A DNA stretch of 64,000 nucleotides from Nymphaea colorata (Eukaryota > Streptophyta > Magnoliopsida > Nymphaeales > Nymphaeaceae). Of this stretch, positions 24,501-35,675 are shown piece by piece (the first letter of the stretch is position 1; the number at the start of each line of letters is the position of its first letter). Both the position numbers and the translations under genes were made by a program. Under the pieces are notes generated by a model. It worked only from the letters and a program-made list of their open reading frames with translations, was not told the DNA's origin and did not search any database. The DNA is taken from assembly GCF_008831285.2 (NCBI RefSeq), contig NC_045140.1:19466370-19530369 (forward strand). Direction: 5' to 3'.

Positions 24501-25373
24501 GGGAATCTAACATAGTGGGTCATAACTTATATCCCTCATTATGGTTCTTGCCCACTGCCTTAAGACTGATTTATTTTCTAAACCAGCAAACTGATTGGGT
24601 TGTTTACTTCCCATTGCTTCCATGGTCGACCCAGAGAAGACCATCCTTCATTGAAATTATGCTTTGATATCACACCAAGTTATAGGTAGAGGAAGAGGAA
24701 AAAACACACACACACATATCGAGAGTAATTGTTTCAATGATTTTTAGACTTATAGTTTTTGTAGTTGACAATTGGTTCCTTGGTTGAAGCCTTACAATTA
24801 TACTCTAATTCATGAATATAAGTTGATTGGCAATTATAGGAAAGAATGAAACTGACACTTCCTCCCCGTTTTTGGAGTCTAGGAATGCTTCGACACTTGG
24901 GTGGGAAGTGAAACACTCATCAACTAAATGGCAGTGCATCTACCATTTGCAGTTTAAAGGAGTAATACCCATGAAATCAAACTGCAGCTTGAACTGTTAT
25001 GTCTCTCAAAGCAAAAAGTAATTAATTAAGGTGGATGTATTTCATTGTTTATTCTAAAGCAGTTTATAGAGGTAGATATATCAGCACATTTATCTTTAGC
25101 GACATTATGTTTTACCTTGAGTTATGTTGATTGGAGAAGTGCCTTCATTTGTGATGATGGTGTGAATTTGTTGCATTGATTAAGGATCCACCTTGTTCAT
25201 GGAAACATAAATAGTGCAAAGCAAGGGCAATAATCTAAATCCATGTGTGTTTACCTAACTACAATATATCTCCAATTTGTCAAGTGAAAGGAGGGAGAAC
25301 TTCTTTTACAATGTCTATGAAGAGAAAATGAGTCCCTCCACCCCATTCACACTCTCTGTCTTTCCCTTAGTAA

Positions 25374-25574
25374 GGCCCTGTTTGATACACAAGAAGTTTT
25401 TTGCATGGTAAAATTATTAATGTACGAAAGGAAGAAGACTAGAGAGGTCCAACTTTTTTGCATGGGAAGTTTTTCCAAATTCAATGAAAAACACATGGTA
25501 ACATTCCCTATGTTTGATGCTGTAGGAAAAAATTCCCCGTTGCATAGTGTTTTTTTTGTGCGTCAAACGGTGCC
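25374..25574. mobile_element. Tourist-like (PIF/Harbinger) MITE
   Basis: The left end starts GGCCCTGTTTGATACACAAG. The reverse complement of the right end starts GGCACCGTTTGACGCACAAA. These imperfect terminal inverted repeats are flanked by TAA on both sides (25371-25373 and 25575-25577), the 3-bp target duplication typical of PIF/Harbinger. At 201 bp it is non-coding and non-autonomous. Confidence 0.8.
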
Positions 25575-26528
25575 TAAGGAAGATAATAGATGACTACCCA
25601 CATTTGTATCTTCTCTCTTTATTTGTTGGGCTTGCACAAGAGCGGGGCTGGTAGGGAGGAACTCCTCTGTCCATTTCCCTCACGTTTAGGAACCAATAAT
25701 CCAAGTCAGGTCCATTATGGGGAAGCCTCCTTCAAAGTAACATTTGGCTTCACATGATGTGTAGAGACTTACCACATCCACATAATGCATTTTCATGTTT
25801 GAAATTCTCATACTCACGAATGAGTCATGTGACCCATAAGCTGGAAGGAAATGAAGCGTATTCCATATCATTTGTTTAACATAATAGCTTAACCTGCAAG
25901 AAATGAAACTGAATTTGCAAACCTCACGTACACAAAGGTTTTGTTGTTTCACAAATCAGATCTGTTCTATATGGATCATTGCATGGTCAATTCTTTACTA
26001 TATAAAATGTGGAATCATGGCAGACTTAAGCCTCACTCTTGTGCTCAACTTTAACGATTGCGTCCAAAAGTTTTTGTTGTAGTAAATATCAATCATTATT
26101 AAATGAATTAGTTTTTCCTTACGGTTCTTGGTGTTGTCCTGAACATACCTCATTCAACTGCACAATTGTTGGCTCTCTGAGGCATGTTCAAAGTAGTACC
26201 ATTAACTCATGACATAGATAGAGATCTAAGTCCGGGCTTAACATCAGATCCAGCTTATCACGGCTTAATGAATCAGCTATTGCCCTAGACATGCCTCATA
26301 GAACTAAATCATCCATAATTTTAAAATGCATGTTGAAGTAGCATACCAATCAAAAGATATATAGAATACGCCCCATTGCTTGAGCGAGAGCCAAAGACCC
26401 CTAAACTTTTACTCCTAGGGTCCAAGGCTGTACTACAGTCAATTTGGTACCACTCCCCACCTTATTAGCTTAGGAACATAACACGCACGAGAATCAAACT
26501 TATGTTAGAACTAACACTAGCCCAAAGC

Positions 26529-27032
26529 TAGGGGTGAACACGAGCCAAGTCGAGCTTGCGTTCAGCCAGCTCAAACTTGACTCGACTAATGAAACCTCAA
26601 GCTTGAGAATAGCTTGATAGAAGTAGCTTGAGCTCGACTCGGCAGTTACGTGTTGAGCTCGAGCTTGATTTGATTAAAGCTACGAAAAACTCGTTTGAAT
26701 ATATGGACTATTACTTTGCCATAAATTGAGCTCGACTCGATTTAAGGCTTGACAAACTTGAATGAGCTTTTATAAAAACTTACCTCATTAATTAACGTCA
26801 ATATATACCAGTTTTTAAATTAAAAAAGCGAGTCGGATATTTAAAAATCGCTACACATCATTTTTGAGCCAAGTCGAGCTTTAACCACCGTCCGAGTTCA
26901 ATGAACTCGAACTCAACTCAATTATTTGAACAAGTCGACTCATGAACTCGAGCTCGACTCGTTAAGCAAATGACTTGTCTCAAACTCATTCGCAAGTCGA
27001 CTTAGAGTAGCTGAACTCGTTGTTTACCCCTA
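26529..27032. mobile_element. hAT-like non-autonomous element
   Basis: Terminal inverted repeats are TAGGGGTGAACACGAG on the left and TAGGGGTAAACAACGAG as reverse complement of the right. A perfect 8-bp duplication CCCAAAGC flanks it (26521-26528 and 27033-27040). The 504-bp interior is rich in GAGCTCGACTCG-type palindromes. TIR start and 8-bp duplication are hAT hallmarks; no transposase is encoded. Confidence 0.85.
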
Positions 27033-27612
27033 CCCAAAGCTAGACAAGCTATGCGATACCTTTGGGGGCAATATATAGATAAAAGTTACATCAATTCTAA
27101 ATATAAATGTTGGCTCTAATTTGGATTGAACCGGCTATCCTTTTAAGGGTGCTTGATAATAAGAACATTATGTTTTATGAACCGTGATAAATTCAGATGG
27201 AATATGTGTTTCAACAACAACATTTTTTTTTACCAAATGCTCTAATTTGGATCCAAAATCTTAAACCACGCTGGGTCCCCAACAACAGTAACAAATTGTT
27301 TGATGAATGTGCCCTATATTCATAGAAACACTGCTACAGTGTTCTATCAATCTGCCAAACACATAAAACGATTGGTTTCCATTTCCATCGCCAAACAGCC
27401 CCGTATAGTAATGGTGTGAATCTGGATCGAACCAAAGCGACCCATGGAACCGGCGGCACTGCTGGCGCCAAAAACCCTCGTCAGACTACAGCGTCGGTTC
27501 CGATTTGAAAACCCTAGGAGGAAGTAGAAGTCGCTTGACATCGTGATTGTCTCCATAAGATTCGACGTCCTTTGTGTTGTACTTTTGATAGTTCCCTCAG
27601 CTTAACAAGGCG

Positions 27613-30600
27613 ATGGATCTAGAGTTTAGATACGAAGTCTCTCGGACGGCGGCGTTTGTGGTCGACGGGAATTACCGAAGAGTTGCGCTGCAGGTGAGCT
27701 TCTCCTAATCTCTGACTCTGTTCTATTATTTCTCCAGCTTCCCTGTCGACGGTGATTGTGTATCGGACGACACCCCCTCAATTTGATGTAGATACCTTTC
27801 TGAAAATAAAGTTTGGAGTTTCAGAAAGACGATACGCTTAAGAGCTATCAGTATCGTGAAATCTTGATGAGGTGGAGCCGCGGCCGAGTTTGCTTGAGTG
27901 CGTACCGGTTACTGAAATGGAATCAATGTTCTTGAAAGGAAGATATGTTTATAATAAACAAATTAATTGGATGGCTACGTGCTTGTAGTTCAGAGGAAGG
28001 GAAATAAGACAGAAAAACGGCCTCCTAAGTTCGGGAGTTTGGTGAAAAATTAGTTTAGGCAACAAAAGGTTTTGTCATTTAGCAGACTATTGAGTAAACA
28101 ATCTGTTCTTTCTCAAATAAGTTGTTTAATGCAAACGGTTCTAGTCTTTTGGGTCCCAAACCACGAAACAATTCGAGGACGGTTAATTTTTAAAATTTAT
28201 ACTTTCTGTTGTCACTTCGGAAAGTTGTAGATTTGTACGGTAGTTAGCTTGCCTTATTTTTCATGGTGTTTTTTGATTGATTGCCACTGTCCCCAGATGA
28301 GCTAGTAAAGGGGGCAAGTCGGAGCTTTAGTTGTATCCCATGCTTTGTTTTAAACTCGGATTTACAGTTCCCAGATGAACTTCTGAAGGACGCATATCGA
28401 GTTTTTGATGCATTGAGGAGGGAAATTGAGCTTCGGCTTGAAGGGTGTGGTGACAGAAGCAGAGACGTCCAGCTATATGTGATGGCTGATACGACTTACG
28501 GAAGCTGTTGCGTGGATGAGGTTGCAGCATTACATGTCAAAGCAGATTGTGTAGTGCATTATGGACGCACATGCTTAAGCGCGTGAGTATTTGTTTCTAT
28601 CATCCGTCCCTTAATGGCCTAATTGCAAGACAAATTGTCTACTTGGTACTGACCAGTTACCATATCTATTCAAGTGCCATTTTCAATAAAACTTTCAGCA
28701 CATGTTCTAATGCAGACTCGATGTCTATGTGGCTTCAAGATTGTAGCCATAGGTTTTAAGGTTGAAATATCAAATTTGTTTTCTGTTTTTTCAGACATAG
28801 TTGGCATGATTTAGATGTGATCTTGAATTCATACGGTGACTCTAAGTTTCAGCTTCTTGTTAATTATTTTATGCTTGGGAGTCATGGAAATCTGTTTTGT
28901 TAGGGGTCCGAGCTTTAAAGTACTTACTAAGCAATCTTAGTTTACTGCTTTATCTAAGGCATATTTGTCATACATGTCTTGTTGTCAACCTAGTTACTAG
29001 TTTGCCAACTAGACAACTAGCCATCTTAGTTAGTGGCCACCCGATAATTATGAGTCATTCTATGACTATCAACTTGGTTGGTAAAGCTACTTTCTTGAAA
29101 GGGTGGTTAACAAGTAGTATTTGGACTCTAAAGTAGTAGTTTTGCACATAGCATTAGTCAAGTTTATTGAATAAGGCATAGTCAGCAACACTGTCCTCAT
29201 ATTTTCTTAGTCCATACATTCCCTTCATAAATTAAACAACTATACACACATACACATATATGTCTTTATCTGTTCATTTAGATATGATTCTTACCGCTGG
29301 TTTGTATTTTTATATTTTCTTTATTTATTTTATTTTTGTCGACCCACTTGAACAGTTGAACCAATTCAAACTGATTAGTGACTTTAGTCCCAAGTTCCCA
29401 ACCAGTCCTGACTAGTCTTGGCCTTGAGTGTGTCGAATTTCTAATCTTTATAGGTATCACAATATTTTTGAAAATATCATGATAATATTGGTGAAACCGA
29501 TAAAATGAAAAATTGCAAAATATCACATTATGTTGGAAACGATTCCAATAAATTTCTTGTGATATTTTCCTCTTTTTTAAATACATTTTTTAATGCATTT
29601 TTAATATTTTTTCCCATTTTTTGTTTATTTTAGCATTTTTAAGAACTATTGATATGGATCAATGTTTTGTAAGAAAACTAATGAAAAAGTCGTATTTTTT
29701 ATGTTTTGAATTCCCATGATTTTCCCATTATTTTTTGACAAAGCAACTTTCCAATACCTGAGAAAAACCTCGCTGACCCCAATAACAGCATTTGTGCCAA
29801 CTATCTAAGAAAATATAAGAGCAATATATTGCTCATGTTACTAATTATGTAGAATTCTGCACCTTATATAGGTCTTGGTATGAAAAAGAAAAGATATTTC
29901 CATTGTCAATTCATAATCAAACTTCCACACTTGTTAAGATACACTTGAAGAAAAGAAAGTGCATGTAAGTGCACTACTTAGCTTTCTATTAAATCCAGTT
30001 TTAAATTAAAATCTGAAATTTCTATACTGGTCTTCCAAAGTTCCCTCCATCTGATTCTTGAAACCACTGAAATTGAACATAATATTTGACCTGATATGAA
30101 CCAGAATATCATCAATTAATTATTGTCCATATTACACTTCACTGGCAGATGATAATTGGGCATATTTTTGCCTGTTAAAGGCATTATTACAAGTGACGTT
30201 TGATGTCAACGTGGTTTGTCCTGGGCCAAAATCAATGAAAATGAATTGTTGTCGGCAACTGCAGTTACTCTTATTTGCGTTCTGGTCAATGATAAGGGAG
30301 TTAAGATAAATGAATCCTTTTGGAGAACGCTCTTTATATACGTGATATAATGAAGATGCGTAAGTTTGGATTCCTTTGATTTAATGACCTAAATTTCAGG
30401 AAAAAAGAAAAAGAATGGAGGGAATCCAAACTTGAGCATGCTTTTGTGAGAATTTCATATATAAATTTTATCATTGACTAAGTCAGGTTTTCTAGAGGCA
30501 GCTTATAAAATGACATCCCATGGAGTGCGCTTTGGAAGTGAGTAACATTATGCTTCCAGCCTTCCACAGTGCCTCTTTCCAAAAGGCAAACACTTACCTA

Positions 30601-33600
30601 CACATTGGAAGTATACGTTTGTTGAATTGGGAAGCTCACTTCCTTATTGGATGAAGCAAGTCCCCTTTCAAGGAAAACTGTTCCTAAAAAGGAAGTTTCT
30701 GAATTTTTTTATTCCCTTATGCTTTTCATTTCCTTTTCACATCTGATTCTCTTTGTGACTCACTTTTGGTTCAATCTGCAGTTTGCTCTATTCATTCTAC
30801 ACTTGCTGCTCTAGATTTTTGGGAACACCTTGCTTCCTACTTCCTCTTTCTGTATCTCTTCTTGCTTCTGCTTCTCTTTTTTGTAACTTGGAGTAGTGAT
30901 TGCTTATGGTTTTACCTATTTGCTTAGTTTGCATCTATTTTTGGATTGTGACATGATGCTACATGTAGTCTTGACGGTTGACTCTTTGTTTCCTTGTTTA
31001 TATGTAATCTGCAGAACGTCAAGGTTGCCAGTACTTTATGTATTTGGAAAAGAAATACTGGATGTGAATGCTTGTGCAGAATCTATATTTGATTTCTTGA
31101 TATCAGCATGCAAACCGACACTGGTATGAGCAATCATATCTACTGGATTTTTTTTTTATGGTTACTTACTTGAAGTTGTCATCAGATTCTTTTCGGGTTG
31201 GAATATGCACATGCCATAGCAGGCCTTGAAGTGGCAGTGATGGCGAGATCAGCAAGCCGATTTGATATAAGACTTCATTATGCAGATATTCTGTTTTCAG
31301 TTTTTGACCCAACACAAGGTAATGGTTCCTGACATAACATGTTTGCTTGAACCTGTCTATTATTTTTTATCAGATCATGAAATGTTTGAAGGCAAAATAA
31401 ACACTTAAGTCAGGTTCTTGTAGGCAGACTGATGGTACAGCTCATGGTAGAAGATATTGCCTTGGTGGCCTGATCTGGGAAGTACCGGAAGGCTGCAAGT
31501 TGGAGGACTGTGTATTGCTCTGGGTTGGCAGCGATGATGCAGCATTTTCTAATGTTGTACTTACTTTTAATGCTTGTGAAATAGGTATGCTTGGTTGAAT
31601 GTTACTTTTACAGGTGGTAGTCATACATCCACAGCTTCTATAAAATTTTTGTGGTCCACCTCGACATTATTTTAGGCTCTCTGAGCATGAAGATTTGTTC
31701 AATTCATCTTAAGTTCCTGTATTAACAGATTCATCTGGTCAATTGTTCCTGTGGATTGAGTTGCTGTTCTAGCCCAGCACACAATGGACTTTTGTGATTT
31801 TGGAGTTTCATTTCCACCCCTTAATTTTAATTCCATTCCAAATCTTTAACCAAACATCTGAAATTAAGTTAAGGAGTCCAACTAGGGTAACAGACTCCGG
31901 TATCACCCTGGATCCTCCGATTCCTAGTTGCCTACATCCCAAATGCAGCCTAAATTCATCCCAAATTTGTTTTCAAGAGTGACATGTTGTAACTCGTATG
32001 TTTGTTACTAAATTAGGAGACAAAAAAGATTATGTACAAAGAACTCATAGCTTCTGTTTCTGGTTGCTGTCTTATCCTTGCTTATTGATTTTAGAAGTAC
32101 TTTTGTCAATTAACGGTCTATTTGTAGGACTCCAGAAATTTGTTTTATAGGACCTAGTTGTTGCTTCCAGACTTAAAGTTCTGAAGTTTATGTTGGTCTA
32201 AGATTTTCAATATTGTTTTTTCTCAGTCAGGTATTGTCCAGCTGAATGCCGGTTAATGAAAGATGTTGCAGAAAAGAAAAAGATTCTGAAGCGTAGGTAT
32301 TGCTTGAAATATAAATAATATCTGATTGGAAGTTGAGAAATTAGTCATGGTTTAAATAAGTGCAGTCTTTCAGAACTTTTAAAATGTGCTGCTGCATACA
32401 TGATGCACTTAACAATTTTTTTTCCTTCTTGTTAAAAATTGTTGTAGGTACTACCTTGTAGAAAAAGCAAAAGATGCAAATATGGTTGGGATTTTGGTTG
32501 GAACACTTGGGGTTGGTATGTCTTTTGCTTCTTATATCTACTAATTTCTTTTGTTTCATTGCCGATCCAGAAAATGTATACTATCAAGAAGTTGTTTGCT
32601 TTAATATTTTGTATGTAAGTTGAGCTACTGGTGTCATTTTCTGGCAAACTGTTAACATGAGATTATCCATTTGAGATTTTTTATCTGATCTAAAATGCAA
32701 ATAATTTTTTATTGTTCATCTTTTTCTTCATCAAAAGAAGCTAAATTGCCAGCCCTAAGCCGAGTCATCTTGGGGGCATCCCCATGAGATTGACATCAAG
32801 CCTGCTGGAATAGGGCCAAGGCTTCTTGATTCAGTTGGTTTTTTAAGTTGAATGGGTTTAATAGATTATGTTATACCTGAATCAGCTTCAAACTGGTGGG
32901 AAAGGGTCTTATTCTGAGAGGTAAGTGAAATTTGTGATGAAATCTTACCAAACCTGCTGATACTCCTGCTACCGTCATATTCATATATGCTGATTCTGAT
33001 TTCTTGAATGCAGCTGGCTATCTGAATATGATTCATCAAATAAAAGCTTTGATAAAGAGCACAGGCAAAAAGTCTTATACATTTGTTGTGGGGAGGCCGA
33101 GTCCCGCCAAATTGGCAAATTTTCCTGAGGTTTGACTGTCGAATCAACTTTTTTGGGTTTCTATGTCATTCTCTCATGGCTGGCCTTGCTCATTGTGTTC
33201 TTTCATTGACTAGTGTGATGTGTTCATCCATGTTGCTTGCCCTCAAACAGCACTTTTAGACAGTAAGGAGTTTCTTGCTCCAGTGATCACCCCATTTGAA
33301 GCCATATTAGCTTTTAGCAGGTATGTGGTTCTAAATGTTTTTTGTCTTGATGCTTAAGAACATAGTCCGAAAAAACACATTTTCCTTTTTTAAAAAAAAA
33401 GTGGTAAAATGCAAAAAATAAGTCAGCCCAAAAAACTGCAAAAAAACATGTTTTTTTTTGTGTTTTTTCATTTTGGACGTCTTTTTACATTTTTAAATTT
33501 TCCTATTTTTTCTTTTTATGTTTTTTTAAAATTTGTTCTTTTACTATCACATTTTAATTTTCGAATTTTACTTTTAAAATCTTATTTTTCTAATTGTTTT

Positions 33601-35675
33601 AGAATTTGCCAAGATTTTCCTAAGAACAACAACTCTACCGTATTATACCTGAGAAAAATTTGTGACCATGTTTAAGAATCACGAGGACAGCTATAATAAT
33701 CTTGCTCTTCAATTTCGTACTTTCTTATTTGGATTGTTATTTTATGTATTCTTTATCTGCTTTTGCTTTTTAGAACTCTTTTGAGATTTTCTGAAAAACC
33801 TGCCAAGGAAACCTTCTTAACAAAGCTGTGTCTTTCTGTCAGTAAGTGGAATGTTTTTTGAATGTTCTTGTTAATGCAAACATGTTTTCTTTATGCAGTC
33901 ATACTATTAAAAGTCATAATCAATGTCATTGGAATTTGTATGATCGAAAAGTAATTGGAATGTCTCTTTGTAGAGGGAGTGAGTGGACAGGGGAATACAT
34001 TATGGAATTTCGGAAATTAATGAGTTATTCTCATCAAGAAGTCAACAGCAAGGTTGATGGAGCACGATATTCTTTCCTCAATGGTGGCTATGTCGAAGAT
34101 CTTGAAGGTGATCATCTATTTTTGGTTGGAGTATGGTTGTTTGTCTTAGGTTGTTAGCTTTAAATTCTCCTTGTTCTGTAGCTTTAGTGGCTCTCATGTT
34201 ATCAAATGTTTTTTCCCTTTCTAGATACTTTTGGAAGCTCAATGCACTTTGCACTATACAATGCTTTCTCCCTCTCATGTAGGGGTGGCACACAGTCTCC
34301 TCCGTGAGTAATGCATCCACAGAGCATAGACACCATATGCAGTTGAGGGTGCATAGGAAGGAAGATCATTAAGTCATTGGCTTTTTCCTCCGTATATTGT
34401 ACTCTTAATGGAGTGCGCCATTTTCCTCATCGTCATATCATTCCTTTTAATTTCCTTCGTAATTTTTTCCTATCAGTTGACATTTTAGATGTTGGGCTCC
34501 ATAGCATGTGATTTATGGTTCAGTGTCCTGGTGCCTTGAGAATAAATTTAGATCTTGTTTGAGACACCTGTTCCAAATCATTTGATTTTGCTCCAATTTT
34601 GAGATAATTATAACATCGTGGATAAGTGGATTGAGTGTGGTCGATCTTCTCACTCTGTTTCAATCAGATATTCTTTATAATAGCACTTCACTTCCTTGGA
34701 AGTTCATGCAGTAAAAATTCAATCACAGGTTGAAGAAGTGAAAATGAATGAGATTTGAGGGCCTTTTTTTTTCTTTCCTGCCCTGGGAGAATGGCCCAGG
34801 AGCCAACCATAAAAGAACTGAATCCACTAGCTCCATTTGGATGTAGGATTATCTTTTAGAATTAGAACTATCTTTCTGGACAGAGGACTCGTTCAAATTT
34901 TGTTGCTTATCTTGAATATCAAGATCATTCTGGCTTTTTCTCTGAAACTGTAGTTTTATGTGGTGTTCTGAAACAAAAAATAATGTGTTTTGTGCATGTG
35001 CATATGCATATGTTGTGCATGTCGTGCAGTTATATGTGTAGAAAGGGGAGAGAGAGTGAGATAGGTAAGCATGGTTTGGAGTGGCAGATATTCGTTTCAT
35101 TGGATGTTCAATCTGATTCCACATTTGGGGACATGTTAAATGTTATAAACAGATAAATTAGGCAACAGAAGTGGTTTTGGAGTAGTAAATGTTGGTTTCT
35201 TTGGCTGTGCATCTGATTCTTCAATGAAAGTTATGTTGAATCTTATTGGCATTTCCAGTAGCATACATGGTTTGGATTGGAGTTCAGGCTATAATCATCT
35301 AATTCTTGTATTACTGTGTTTAATACAAACTGATGCACTTTTGCTCAAAAAGTTAATTTTATGCTGGAAACCCTTGCATGCCTATTATGTTTTGACGATT
35401 ATTTGTTCTTTATTTTTTCTCCAGAGAATGAAGAGGAGTTAGATGGAAATTCATTAGAATTATCAACAATCACAGAAAAGGTGCTTAAAGTAGCAGATGG
35501 ACATCCCTCATCTATGATGGCAAAGAGAACAGCTAAATCAGGACTTGAATTTTTCTCAACCAGATCTTATCAGGGCCTTGAGATAGGATTCAAGGCACCA
35601 ACGACAGATGTTGTTACTGGTCGAACCGGAAAGGCATCTCGGTATGATGACGAGAGGACTGGAGAATCCTCATGA
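27613..35675 (+). CDS. DPH2: diphthamide biosynthesis protein 2 (DPH2)
   Basis: Eleven exons: 27613-27693, 28368-28582, 31015-31123, 31186-31318, 31414-31584, 32227-32296, 32448-32515, 33014-33129, 33214-33320, 33974-34107, 35425-35675; they sum to 1455 nt, 484 residues. Landmarks: FPDELLKDAYRVFDAL after the first junction, ADTTYGSCCVDEVAA (Cys74, Cys75), CVVHYGRTCLS, ILFGLEYAHAI, GGLIWEVPEG, RYYLVEKAKDANMVGILVGT, VGRPSPAKLANFPE, CDVFIHVACPQTALLDSKEF (Cys322, Cys330), and APVITPFEA. In eukaryotes DPH2 pairs with DPH1 to start diphthamide formation on elongation factor 2 through a noncanonical radical-SAM [4Fe-4S] reaction in the cytosol; in yeast DPH2 mainly supports DPH1. Exon 5 must use the AG at 31413, because the more pyrimidine-rich TTGTAG at 31424 breaks the frame. 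Several introns carry AT-rich repeat debris. Confidence 0.93.
28583..31014 (+). other. long intron 2 of DPH2
   Basis: About 2.4 kb of AT-rich sequence with no coding exon needed, since the flanking codon GC|A joins cleanly. It contains (from ~29330 to 29780) a low-complexity segment with repeated AATAT/TTTTT phrases that may be transposon debris. Confidence 0.6.

Larger units (their letters stand above)
21575..27612. other. 6-kb gene-less stretch with MITEs
   Basis: It separates two divergently transcribed genes, fructokinase (-) and DPH2 (+). I see a Tourist-like element at 25374-25574 and a hAT-like element at 26529-27032. A possible short inverted-repeat element lies near 24239-24372, and a related AAC-AGTAACAAATTGTTT segment near 27284. 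The rest is AT-rich spacer with only accidental short frames. Confidence 0.6.
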
